Program-made: the position numbers and the translations under genes
In this document: in pieces, positions 15,340 through 23,534 of the stretch
Numbering within the stretch: position 1 is the stretch's first letter
Layout of the letters: the number at the start of each line of letters is the position of its first letter
The notes under the pieces: generated by a model
Told to the model about the DNA's origin: nothing
The model's database searches: none
Seen by the model: the letters and a program-made list of their open reading frames with translations, nothing else
From: Candidatus Omnitrophota bacterium
Lineage (GTDB): Bacteria; Omnitrophota; Gorgyraeia; B26-G9
DNA length: 46,372 nucleotides
Direction: 5' to 3'
Assembly (NCBI GenBank): GCA_018895275.1
Contig: JAHIOQ010000157.1
Coordinates: 1-46,372 of the forward strand

Positions 15340-16200
15340 TCCTGTCGGGGGTGTTTCCTCCATTCTTTTCGTGTGTTTGTCAGGTAGAACTCTGGCGCAT
15401 AGCATATTAGGTAAAGAGTTTCCAATTCACGCACCCTTTCGGTTGTGCGGCGGGTTCCTAATTTCACCATTACCTACGGTTCCAGAATCCTCCTTAAAAT
15501 TCCGTACATCGGGTTTTCCCACAGTACGGCTTCAAGTTCAGATGCATTTCAGCCAGCAATGAATCCTTCCCTTTGCTTATGTCATAAGCTATTTCTGAAC
15601 CTCGAACACCTATCACTTCGCTCTGGTTTGATTCCCGCCTTAGACGTAACGCTCAGTTTCCATCCTTATCCCATTCTGTGCTGGGCAGATGCTTTGCTTC
15701 ACGTTTTTCTGAACCCAGGGGTTCTCGCTCTGCTAAGTTTATGCTCTCTTAGCTTCTTCACTTATCAACCCCATCCGCCAGTCTGTATTCCTCTATCTCC
15801 TTTCCCTCTTCGGTTATAAAGATAGTCTTTGTCATTCAAGGCTCATCCTGACTGGTTTACAGACCTTCCGAGCTTTCTTCGCCACTCTTTCCAGAATCAC
15901 CGCCTTCAATACCCCGGGAGGTTACCTGCATGCGCTTCTCAGTTTCTTCTGCACGTATTATAGCAATCGCCCATACACGAAAGGCTTAGCTTCTCCCACA
16001 TCCACGATTTCGGGGCTTAATCTGTTCGCTCTCGCTACGGTTCTTCTTTTTGCTCGCCCTCCCATTGAGAACTTTTACTTCCGAGCTTTCAGGCATTGCG
16101 TCACCACAATTCCTGTCGGATATAACTACACTGCCATACTAAGAATTACAGTGATGGGACTTTCACCCATTAGATTGACGAATAGCTTCGCTGCACCGTG
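15340..16200 (-). mobile_element. Group II intron-like element without a reverse transcriptase gene
   Basis: About 860 nt with no long sense frame but strong RNA-like text on the minus strand. Near the 5' side is GGGTGAAAGTCCC, then AAGCTCGGAAGT and CGAAATCGTGGATGTGGGAG, phrases typical of the domain I region of bacterial group II introns. At 15498-15533 is a domain V-like hairpin: AAGCCGTAC, an internal loop, TGGG AAAA CCCG and GTACGG. Beyond it are further hairpins (TAGGTAA with TTACCTA; CGCAC with GTGCG around CCGAAAGG). The usual domain IV reverse transcriptase is missing, so it would need a protein in trans or be dead. An identical 9-mer, CATTTCGTG, flanks it (15331-15339, 16201-16209). 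Exact ends are uncertain. Confidence 0.55.
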
Positions 16201-16256
16201 CATTTCGTGGTTTATTATCTCTGTGCTCTCTCTGTGATCTCTGTGATGATTTCTTT
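16201..16256. repeat. Periodic intergenic repeat, right block
   Basis: Read on the minus strand: CACAGAGAT, CACAGAGAG, GCACAGAGAT, AATAAACCACGAAATGCACG. It is an inverted relative of the 15105-15182 block (shared CACAGA(GA)TAATAAA and ACCACGAAA words), so the intron-like element sits between inverted copies of the same repeat type. Confidence 0.55.
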
Positions 16257-16298
16257 CATGTTTTCATCCAATTTTTCATAACACTTTTATCACTATCG

Positions 16299-16913
16299 CT
16301 ATTTGTTTTGTATAACAAATTTTGCCGCGATAAATCGGAGCGCGTTGGTAAAATCCATATCCAGGCGCACAATATCTTTGGGAACGTTGAGCTTCACCGG
16401 AGAAAAATTTAAAATCCCCTTTACCCCTGCCCGGATTAAAACATCGGCAATCTCCTGCGCTGCCTTTGCCGGTACGGTGATAATCCCCAGCTCAATCCCC
16501 CGGCTGCTTACCACCTCTGCCAGTGCGCCGACCGGGAAAACATCGATCTTCGTCTGTATCCTTTCTATCTTATTGATACTGGAGTCAAACCCGGCAATAA
16601 TCTCAAACCCGTCGTTCTGGAAATGCTCATAATCCAGCAGTGCCGTGCCCAACCTCCCTAATCCGACAATACAAGCCCTGCGCTCTTTATTTAAGCGGAA
16701 TTTCACGCCTAATTTTTCCTTTAAAGATTTAACCTCATAGCCCTTTCTCGTATACCCCTTGATATCCAAAACGCTGAAATCTTTTCTAACCGTATATTCC
16801 GTGGTACCGATGGCCTCGGCCAATTCCTTTGAGGAAATAAAATCAGCCCCGCTCTGCTCCTGCACCGCAAGGTACCCGTAAATCTTACAAATCCGCTCAA
16901 TCGTATTATTCAT
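16299..16913 (-). CDS. rex: Redox-sensing transcriptional repressor Rex
   Basis: 204 residues, the normal Rex length. The N-terminal winged helix (residues about 1-80) contains SSKELAEAIGTTEYTVRKDFS. The C-terminal Rossmann domain has ACIVGLGRLGTAL, the acidic end in IIAGFDSS, and a C-terminal swapped helix (FTNALRFIAAKFVI). Rex senses NADH/NAD and represses fermentation and respiration genes when NADH is low. Two Rex-like operators (GTG-N8-CAC) lie upstream at 16936-16949 and 17073-17086, so self-regulation is likely. No other target gene is obvious nearby. It is the last housekeeping gene before the defence island. Confidence 0.95.
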   Translation of the reverse strand: MNNTIERICKIYGYLAVQEQSGADFISSKELAEAIGTTEYTVRKDFSVLDIKGYTRKGYEVKSLKEKLGVKFRLNKERRACIVGLGRLGTALLDYEHFQNDGFEIIAGFDSSINKIERIQTKIDVFPVGALAEVVSSRGIELGIITVPAKAAQEIADVLIRAGVKGILNFSPVKLNVPKDIVRLDMDFTNALRFIAAKFVIQNK

Positions 16914-16935
16914 ATTTTACCTTAAACCATTACTG

Positions 16936-16949
16936 GTGAATTTATTCAC
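16936..16949. promoter_or_regulatory. Rex-type operator 1
   Basis: GTGAATTTATTCAC: arms GTGAAT/ATTCAC, fitting the GTG-N8-CAC core of the Rex consensus (TTGTGAA...TTCACAA). It lies 22 nt upstream of the rex start codon. Confidence 0.65.
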
Positions 16950-17072
16950 TAATATAGCATATCATTGTTAAATGTCAAGAGTATTTTTTAATTATTTTTG
17001 ATATTTTTTAAGCATATTTTTTAATTTATTTATTTGCAATATATTATATTTCTGATTTATTTTCATTTTTTA

Positions 17073-17086
17073 GTGATTTTTTTCAC
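17073..17086. promoter_or_regulatory. Rex-type operator 2
   Basis: GTGATTTTTTTCAC with flanking A and T, again GTG-N8-CAC, 137 nt from operator 1 in a very AT-rich stretch. The second site could serve rex itself or be the remnant of a control region for a lost neighbour. Confidence 0.5.
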
Positions 17087-17237
17087 TTATTATAAGAAAA
17101 AGTTTCAAAAATAACAAAAAACTTAAATGTAATTCAAGATTGGGCAGGAGACGCAGGCATTATTAATGGGAATATCTTTAGTTTATCTCATTTTGAACTT
17201 GTAAGTTGTTTCCTTCGAAAAATCATCGCCGCGCGGT
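17087..17237. other. AT-rich spacer at the edge of the defence island
   Basis: No gene can be supported. A plus-strand frame of 49 codons without a start (17093-17242 region) reads in part VIQDWAGDAGIINGNIFSL and could be a gene scrap, but it is short enough to be chance. Confidence 0.3.
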
Positions 17238-20200
17238 TTATGCCGTTTTCTGGTTCTTAAAAAACAGGTCTTTCAGAAAATGAATTCCGCTCCTGCCATA
17301 TGTATTGCAGATATTATCCGCGTCCGCTTTGATCGCGGCATGCTTCTCCCCAGCCTTATAAAGGCGTTCAACAATCAATCGAATATCTTCCTGCCTAAAA
17401 GTCGGCGTAGACGTTTCTAAAATTTTAAGAAATATCTTGCCGATGCGCTTAACGCTTTCCTCGTCCTCAAATTTAGTTAAATATTCGATGAAGAACGCCG
17501 AGCTATGCTGAATCTCTACATACGGCGCGGAAAGCAAAAGCCATTTTTCTGTTGTTTTATCAATTTTATCAAGCCAAATTGTTAACTCCGCCATACGGCT
17601 TAAAAAAGCACCATATAAATCACCTAATTTTTTCTTAACGAAATCCTGTTTATTAAATGTCCACTCCCAGAAAAATACGACTTTTTTCTTGCTCTCTTCC
17701 GATGGCTCTTCCTGATCTTCTTTTTCCTCTTTCTTTAAACTCTTGCCCGATATAGACCAAAAGAAACCGGCGACTTCTTCCCAGCGGCTCCGTTTATCGT
17801 CCGTATCAGCCTCGTCAAGCATCTTCCAAAACAAGCTCGGACGGCCGTCTTCATTGTTTTTCGCCAATGCCTCGCCAAGTTGAAGATAGCCGATACAAAT
17901 ATGCTCAACAAGCCTTTCATCCGCGCGGCCTTTAAATACCGTACTTTGAAGAGCCGTTATATAATTTGGCCTCATAAGGCCGTATAAATCTTTGTATATT
18001 CGAGATCCGGTCAAATATCCTTCCATAAACATCTGCCATTCAAGGTCAGCGGCGTCTTTTTGGGCAAAGTAATTTATTTTTTCAAGCGTATACTTGCTGT
18101 CCAAATACTTCATCTGCGGCAAATAACATCCAAACCAGATATACCCATCTATCCCGAAGGAAAGGAATCTTTCAAATTTATCTTGCCCCCAGTTCCCTCT
18201 CTCTTTTTGCGTTGACCTTGCCACTCTCAACGAAAAAGACACGTAAGCCTTAATTGTCCGGCCCAGTGTAGTATTCAAGGCATAGGTTAACGCATCTCTT
18301 TGCGTATCCGGATTCTTCTCGCCTTTTAGCAGCGGAAGCATCAAATCGAAAATCCGCTCCGCTTTATCAAAATACTGCGGCGCAAATGCTCTGGCATCAT
18401 CCCTTGCCCCATCGCCAATCAACGCAGCAATAGCCTCCACAATCCGTATTTTAGCGCTATCTTCTCCCTGCGTTTTAACGGCAGTGTCTTTACCTCTGCC
18501 CAAATATTCGATGCTAAAATCAAAAATATTATTCCAGTCAATCTCAAGACCTGCATTCCACGCTTCTTCCAGCCCCCGTAATATTCTGTGAAGATAAAAA
18601 TAATCTGTATCCATAAAGGCGCATAGTTCAGCAGTAAATTTTTTCGGATCATCTTTCACGGCAGCCTGCAGAATATCCGCGAGTCCCTCTTTATCCGGTT
18701 CTCCTTCAAATGTGCCGTGCCAAAAATCAGCGCCCTTAAACTCGATCAAATACTTAACTATCTCAGCAATTGGCTTCTGCAAAATATCTTCTTTTAACAA
18801 GGGAGATTTATGACCAACACCCCCTCCTTCAAACGAGGAACGTTCCGGCGCGTATGGCTTAGCGTCTTTAATCTCCGCCTTTCGTATCGCTTCTTCATAC
18901 AAGGAAGAAAAAACAGGATCTTCGCGTAACGGCGATAGCCATGTATACCTCCAATAAGCCGCAAGTTTTTTATCGTCATTATTCGCATAATATTCCGGGA
19001 CATTATTAATTAGAGCTTTCAGTTTTGCTTTTGATGCGGGGCTAAACGTGGAATTGTGATTTTTAAGAACATCCTGCATCTCTACTTCAAAATCAGATTC
19101 TTCAAGCACCTCCGGGACAACTTCGATAAACTCGTCCAAAAGCCCGGAATATTCCGTCCAGAACTTATCGATGCATAAAAGCACAAAACGCCGGAATATG
19201 GGGAATTGATATTTGTTATCCTTTAAAAAAGACCTTGACACCTGTTTTCCTGCTTCACGATTCACTTCGCACTTAGCAAGCAAAACATCCCTCAAAATTA
19301 GAGTCAAAACATCCTCTGCGCCATTATCATGCTCCGGGCCGCTCTTTAATGTCCGGCACCATATATGCGAATAATCCGAATATAGACCCTCATGAACATT
19401 CAAAATATTTTGTTCAAGTTTATCTGCGCCTTGCCAGTTAATTCCTTTGGGCAGCTTATGTTTTATTTCCGCGGCAAACGCATCTTTTGTTAAAGCCGTA
19501 AAGGCAAAACATCCGCGGTCAATCTGCGGTTCAAGATTATAAATTTTCCAAAAATCGTTCTCCCTGTCAACGCCTTTAAGCTGCTCATTTGAAAATTGCT
19601 TGATCACACATTCATACTCATCATCTTTAAATTTGATCTCTCCGGGTTTTAGTCCATCTGCAAAGACTCTGGCAACCTTAAGGCGATAAACAGCATCTTC
19701 AATCTCTAAATCCCTGTAATAATCCTTTTGCTTATACTCCAATGCCTTCCGTAGCCTATTTGCTATTTCAAAAACAACACGCAGAGGGCATTTCTGCCCG
19801 ATTAGTTGTCCATGCTTCTTGAAGGCATTCCGAATCCAAAAGGTCTGCCACGCCATAACGGCATCGTCTCGCTTTGTGATGGGATTTGATTTACCGCCGG
19901 CCCTAATTGCGGTGATAGCATAAACTATATTTTCGGCATATATATAATCAGGGCCAAAATCGTCGTGTAAAAACTTCGGTAAAAGCTTTTCCCCAATATC
20001 GCTAATTGCAAGATCACTCCCCATTGAATGATCAGTCCATACGGAAAGCCACGTCTGAAATTTATCAACTGTAAGGTTATCTTTAATAACCGTATCGAGT
20101 AGATTATTTAAGATTTTTGCGCAATACCACCAAATGTGGTAGTGATTAATCTTTCTTTTGTTTAATGAGTACTCAACTATACTATCAATAATTTCGATTA

Positions 20201-20501
20201 GTTTTTTTCCGTATTTGGGTCCCTGGAATAGCTGTTCAGAAACCCGCTCAAGATAATTCAAAACAACCCAAAAATATGCATTCCCATTACTATCAAATAA
20301 AATATTGTTAACGGAAAAGTATTTTTCTCTTTCTAAAATATCAACCCATTGAATAGACTTAACTCGTTTAAAAAAATAATCACGAAGACTTTCATCATCA
20401 GAAATTAATAGCATAATCGATTTAGCAAGGTCCGGATTAACTTGATCTACTGATAAAGCAGTATCGATTTCTTTGACTTTTGAATAAAAATCTTGTTTCA
20501 T
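17238..20501 (-). CDS. Large helical partner of a SIR2 defence protein (DUF4020-like C-terminus)
   Basis: 1,087 residues from ATG 20501 (GAGGGAG upstream); the SIR2 stop lies 2 nt before it, so the two are coupled. No P-loop, nuclease or membrane motif is seen. The protein is rich in Trp, Phe and charged helices throughout (for example HYHIWWYCAKILNNLLD, FWIRNAFKKHGQ), like a helical-repeat sensor. The final 120 residues (HSSAFFIEYLTKFEDEES ... ICNTYGRSGIHFLKDLFF) look like DUF4020, a domain found with SIR2 domains. By analogy with SIR2-based abortive infection systems, it may detect phage and release the SIR2 NADase. A Lys/Glu-rich insert sits near residues 920-935. The role is inferred from context. 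Confidence 0.6.
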   Translation of the reverse strand: MKQDFYSKVKEIDTALSVDQVNPDLAKSIMLLISDDESLRDYFFKRVKSIQWVDILEREKYFSVNNILFDSNGNAYFWVVLNYLERVSEQLFQGPKYGKKLIEIIDSIVEYSLNKRKINHYHIWWYCAKILNNLLDTVIKDNLTVDKFQTWLSVWTDHSMGSDLAISDIGEKLLPKFLHDDFGPDYIYAENIVYAITAIRAGGKSNPITKRDDAVMAWQTFWIRNAFKKHGQLIGQKCPLRVVFEIANRLRKALEYKQKDYYRDLEIEDAVYRLKVARVFADGLKPGEIKFKDDEYECVIKQFSNEQLKGVDRENDFWKIYNLEPQIDRGCFAFTALTKDAFAAEIKHKLPKGINWQGADKLEQNILNVHEGLYSDYSHIWCRTLKSGPEHDNGAEDVLTLILRDVLLAKCEVNREAGKQVSRSFLKDNKYQFPIFRRFVLLCIDKFWTEYSGLLDEFIEVVPEVLEESDFEVEMQDVLKNHNSTFSPASKAKLKALINNVPEYYANNDDKKLAAYWRYTWLSPLREDPVFSSLYEEAIRKAEIKDAKPYAPERSSFEGGGVGHKSPLLKEDILQKPIAEIVKYLIEFKGADFWHGTFEGEPDKEGLADILQAAVKDDPKKFTAELCAFMDTDYFYLHRILRGLEEAWNAGLEIDWNNIFDFSIEYLGRGKDTAVKTQGEDSAKIRIVEAIAALIGDGARDDARAFAPQYFDKAERIFDLMLPLLKGEKNPDTQRDALTYALNTTLGRTIKAYVSFSLRVARSTQKERGNWGQDKFERFLSFGIDGYIWFGCYLPQMKYLDSKYTLEKINYFAQKDAADLEWQMFMEGYLTGSRIYKDLYGLMRPNYITALQSTVFKGRADERLVEHICIGYLQLGEALAKNNEDGRPSLFWKMLDEADTDDKRSRWEEVAGFFWSISGKSLKKEEKEDQEEPSEESKKKVVFFWEWTFNKQDFVKKKLGDLYGAFLSRMAELTIWLDKIDKTTEKWLLLSAPYVEIQHSSAFFIEYLTKFEDEESVKRIGKIFLKILETSTPTFRQEDIRLIVERLYKAGEKHAAIKADADNICNTYGRSGIHFLKDLFFKNQKTA

Positions 20502-20503
20502 AA

Positions 20504-21394
20504 TCAAGCTCCCTCAACAATAGAAGGTAAATGGCTTATTTCATCATTCTTGCCCATTACCACTGGATTAAAGTTTGAATCAATCCACTCGCTGAACAAC
20601 TTAACAAATTCGGCTTTTGTTCCGTATTTGACTATCTGAATATTAAACAATTCCCTGTAGATAGCTTCATTAATATGAGGATGGGTTTCATCTGTTGGCA
20701 ATAAAGCAAAATGATTTTTGGGTCGTGGATTCCCTTTCTTTGCCTCTGCTATTAATTGACGCAATTCATCATCATCACCAAAGGCATACCCTAAAAATAA
20801 CACCGAATATTCTCTAAAAATATGTATTATAAATTCTTTAAATTCTGGAAGATTATATCGTTCTGGATAATCAAATAAATCCCATAGTTGCTCATCTGTA
20901 TCCTCAACATAACCATGTATATGAAATATCCCAAAATTACGAAACAGATCAATACGCATATCAGTCTTTCTATGATAAATTTTTCCTAAATCAAACTGTC
21001 TCGTTTGAGCTAAACATCCATCAACGTTAGTTGTCACAAGAGAAGGAAAAGGTGTTAATTGTTTAAATTTTTTAATAAAAGGTAGATATTCTCGAGAAAA
21101 TTTATCCGGCTCGGAAGTCAGTCCCTCTCTCATAATGCCGTCTAATTTTCTTCTATCCTCATCGCTTCTATTGCATATACTTTTACAAAATGCTATTAAC
21201 TCTTTCCGTGGAACATCCTCGATAGACGCCGGATTTTGGCTTTTAATTAACTCTTGCACGCTTTTTATCTCTGCTAATTTTCTACAAATATCTTGCAATC
21301 CAGAGCACCCAGCAATACGAGAAATTCCCGCACCAATAAATATTGCAGCTTTTTTCTTTTCAATAAAACCTAAAAATTGAGATAGTCTGTTCAT
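20504..21394 (-). CDS. SIR2-like NAD-hydrolysing effector (predicted)
   Basis: 296 residues. The SIR2 NAD-binding motif is AIFIGAGIS (residues 17-25), followed by TTNVDG (121-126) and the catalytic-type histidine in IFHIHG (His160). VLFLGYAFGDDDE matches the late SIR2_2 block. The zinc-binding cysteines of protein deacetylases are absent, as in SIR2 defence effectors that destroy NAD to abort infection. It is two-gene coupled with the 1,087-residue protein downstream. The DNA is AT-rich compared with serA/serC, consistent with transfer. A protein deacetylase role is unlikely given the context. Confidence 0.75.
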   Translation of the reverse strand: MNRLSQFLGFIEKKKAAIFIGAGISRIAGCSGLQDICRKLAEIKSVQELIKSQNPASIEDVPRKELIAFCKSICNRSDEDRRKLDGIMREGLTSEPDKFSREYLPFIKKFKQLTPFPSLVTTNVDGCLAQTRQFDLGKIYHRKTDMRIDLFRNFGIFHIHGYVEDTDEQLWDLFDYPERYNLPEFKEFIIHIFREYSVLFLGYAFGDDDELRQLIAEAKKGNPRPKNHFALLPTDETHPHINEAIYRELFNIQIVKYGTKAEFVKLFSEWIDSNFNPVVMGKNDEISHLPSIVEGA

Positions 21395-21549
21395 TAATAT
21401 AAAAACACCTCGGCTAAAACATTCAAAACCCGCATTGGAATTTTGGAATTGATTGTATTCCTCGCCGTATCACATTCCGGGATGTCTACATCTAATTGCC
21501 TAACGCCGTCGCTCTGTCTTCAAAAATTCGTTACATAAATCGTAATTTA

Positions 21550-22275
21550 TTAAACACTCATCAATTCAACCTGCGGCATTTCATCCCATGTGCGGCCCTC
21601 AAGCAAACGGCCCGCTTTCTTTTTATTCACACCGCCCCATTGCTTAAAGAAAAACGGCACCTTTTGAGCCAAGCATTGATCCCGAAGATCGGCGGCCCAT
21701 TCCGGCGACAGATATCTTGCCTGTGGACCGGATTCCCCGCCGACAATCGCCCAATCAATGTTTTCTAAATTAACCTTCCCCACGTTGCTTATCAATGGCT
21801 CAAATGAAATGAATCTTACCTGCGCCCTGGTTTTTCGCAGGAAATCTATCCGTATTTTATAATCCGCATTCTCAACGCTAACACCCATCCAGATATTTTT
21901 TCCCCAAGCCAGTCGCTTAGAAACTTCTGCCAAACGCTCTGCGCGCTTGGTTAACACTTGAAAGGTGTGCCATGGAGAACTATTCATCACATCAAACACT
22001 TTATGAATAAAATTCTCCGGCACATCTTTGTGGAATAGATCACTCATCGAATTCACAAATATTGTCTGGGGCTTTTTCCATTTCAAAGGCACTTCTAAGA
22101 CATGCTCATGCATAGCAAGATTAAAACCCTTGGCGTAATTAGCCTGCCCCATCGCAAATAGCCTCTTTGCCATACGTTCCGCATAACAATTCTTACACCC
22201 CGGGCTTATCTTTGTACATCCGGTAACCGGATTCCATGTTGATTCTGTCCATTCAATTTTTGATTGTGCAGCCAT
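21550..22275 (-). CDS. Three-Cys-motif family protein (DUF5131, phage Gp37/Gp68-like)
   Basis: 241 residues from ATG 22275, with GAGGTG upstream and the TcmP stop 2 nt before. The N-terminus holds IEWTESTWNPVTGCTKISPG followed by CKNCYAERMAKR, the three-cysteine signature (C-x7-C-x2-C) after which the family is named and reminiscent of a radical SAM cluster site. QTIFVNSMSDLFH, GVSVEN, RFISFEPLI and VGGESGP are family blocks. The C-terminus, FFKQWGGVNKKKAGR, is typical. Members occur in phages and beside TcmP; the activity is unproven, but a radical SAM-type modification is the usual suggestion. Confidence 0.85.
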   Translation of the reverse strand: MAAQSKIEWTESTWNPVTGCTKISPGCKNCYAERMAKRLFAMGQANYAKGFNLAMHEHVLEVPLKWKKPQTIFVNSMSDLFHKDVPENFIHKVFDVMNSSPWHTFQVLTKRAERLAEVSKRLAWGKNIWMGVSVENADYKIRIDFLRKTRAQVRFISFEPLISNVGKVNLENIDWAIVGGESGPQARYLSPEWAADLRDQCLAQKVPFFFKQWGGVNKKKAGRLLEGRTWDEMPQVELMSV

Positions 22276-22277
22276 TT

Positions 22278-23162
22278 TCACCTCTTTAAAATATCTTGCG
22301 CTATTTTTATTGCTATCGACGCCCCTCTGGGATTTCCCGATGCAAAACAAAGCAAATAAAGGGGATTATTTTTAGAATTACGTAATAACAACGGATTCTT
22401 AGCCACTCCGCTGAATATTGAATTAAGCCTTTGCATAACAAAATCGCTTATTTTGGAAAAATCCGCGTCTTTAATAAATCCTGTTTCCGCGCCAAACAAT
22501 GTTTCTTCTGAAGTTGCCCGGTAGAAAACAGTCCGCCATTCTGTAGTACCAAGGATATTATCGAGTTTACTCGCCCAAGCAGGGGGAATATCTTCAACTT
22601 TCTTTTTAAGCAGCCTGTTAATGCCGATTCCCAGAGGAAAGAGATACCACAAATCAATTGCCTCCGTATTAGCAATTGCTTTAATTGTTTCCCATTCAAC
22701 TTGCATCCCATATGGATCCAGAAACATTACCGCTCGGCAATTTTGCCATTTGCGATTATTGCACAGATCAAGCAGATAACTATTTGCATCCGCGTTGATA
22801 AATTCCATCTTTTTAGCTTTATCAGGAAACTCCCCTTTTAATTTCTGAAGTTCAACAAAATGTTTTTTTGATTTCTCAATAAAAACATATTTCTTAAATC
22901 CCGGATTGACCTCTAAGGCAAGGCGGGCGGAACCTTCCGAGTATTGTTCAATTTCTGCAATCTCAGTTTCCTGAAAAATAACCAGTTGTGACTTATCTAA
23001 TATTTTCTTTTCTTCCCGATACCCGGTTCCGGCAAATGCGTCAATATAAGCAAAACTAAACTGCTTCTTGTTCATTATCACCGCATAGGCTTTCAAATAT
23101 TTCTCTACACGTTCAAGTTTATCTGCCGTCCAGTCTCCGCCAAATTTATGTCCTTTAGCCAT
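22278..23162 (-). CDS. tcmP: Three-Cys-motif partner protein TcmP
   Basis: 294 residues from ATG 23162, with GGGGGAGAG upstream; the frame extends further but without a ribosome site. Features: KAYAVIMNKKQFSFAYIDAF leading into AFAGTG (methyltransferase-like motif I), VFIEKSKKHFVELQKLK, AVMFLDPYGMQVEW (motif IV-like DPYG) and DLWYLFPLG. TcmP is defined by being next to the three-Cys-motif gene, which is the case here, with the two coupled. A nucleotide or nucleic acid substrate is plausible from the DPYG motif but unproven. The pair is in a defence island, and some regard it as a defence or modification module. Confidence 0.85.
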   Translation of the reverse strand: MAKGHKFGGDWTADKLERVEKYLKAYAVIMNKKQFSFAYIDAFAGTGYREEKKILDKSQLVIFQETEIAEIEQYSEGSARLALEVNPGFKKYVFIEKSKKHFVELQKLKGEFPDKAKKMEFINADANSYLLDLCNNRKWQNCRAVMFLDPYGMQVEWETIKAIANTEAIDLWYLFPLGIGINRLLKKKVEDIPPAWASKLDNILGTTEWRTVFYRATSEETLFGAETGFIKDADFSKISDFVMQRLNSIFSGVAKNPLLLRNSKNNPLYLLCFASGNPRGASIAIKIAQDILKR

Positions 23163-23193
23163 ATTACGTCTCTCCCCCTTACATACATTTTTA

Positions 23194-23376
23194 TTATACC
23201 GTAGAATGGCTTGAATTAAAATTATCAAATTTCCCAAACCCACAAGCGCGGGAGTATTCCTCTATTATCCGGATAATCCCTTTCATCTCCACCGAAACAT
23301 CTTCAAGCAAAGCGATGTTGTCCAGCAAACGCACGGTCTCCTGTAAATCCTTTATTTTCCGAGTTTGCGAAAGTTT
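23194..23376 (-). pseudogene. Unidentified C-terminal gene fragment
   Basis: A 60-codon frame without a usable start reads TRKIKDLQETVRLLDNIALL, then EDVSVEMKGIIRIIEEYSRA, and ends at double TAA 32 nt before the TcmP start. The amphipathic helix pattern looks like real protein, so it is probably the tail of a deleted gene. No family is assigned. Confidence 0.4.
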
Positions 23377-23411
23377 TTATTAATATGCCATTCAGTATAC
23401 CATTCGCAGAA

Positions 23412-23495
23412 TTAATATACTATTCGTTTCCATTTAGCAGACTGCCCTTTGCCGAGACATTTAATCTTTTTGTCTTTTTGCATTTGAAGAAGCAC
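23412..23495 (-). CDS. 27-residue peptide frame, probable winged-helix scrap
   Basis: GTG 23495 with AGGAG 7-8 nt upstream gives LLQMQKDKKIKCLGKGQSAK followed by WKRIVY and TAA. The K-G-K-G-x-S-A-x-W pattern resembles the wing at the end of a winged-helix DNA-binding domain. The ribosome site belongs to the 32-bp repeat described at 23503-23534, so the frame may only look translated because the repeat brought a ribosome site. Probably a remnant. Confidence 0.35.
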   Translation of the reverse strand: MLLQMQKDKKIKCLGKGQSAKWKRIVY

Positions 23496-23502
23496 TTTAT
23501 CG

Positions 23503-23534
23503 CTCCTGTTTTTTAATTCTTTTAATTTTCAACG
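23503..23534. repeat. 32-bp direct repeat, copy A (end of SNF2 gene)
   Basis: Identical over 32 bp to 38669-38700 (38 bp with one mismatch). This copy includes the last codons and stop of the SNF2 gene (V-E-N-stop) plus a ribosome site AGGAG. Confidence 0.9.

Noticed and set aside
15333-15355. A tRNA T-arm-like word (TTCGTGTCCTGTCGG)
   Set aside because: No matching acceptor, D or anticodon arm upstream; a chance resemblance at the edge of the intron-like element.
15445-15819. A 124-codon plus-strand open frame between serC and rex
   Set aside because: Lies inside the group II intron-like RNA, on the opposite strand, and has no protein-like features.
17093-17242. Plus-strand 49-codon frame near the rex operators
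   Set aside because: No start codon, no ribosome site and no family resemblance; short enough to be chance in AT-rich DNA.
22278-23243. Longer TcmP start at 23243
   Set aside because: The extension has no ribosome site and covers the gene scrap in another frame; ATG 23162 has a good site and the family's usual start.
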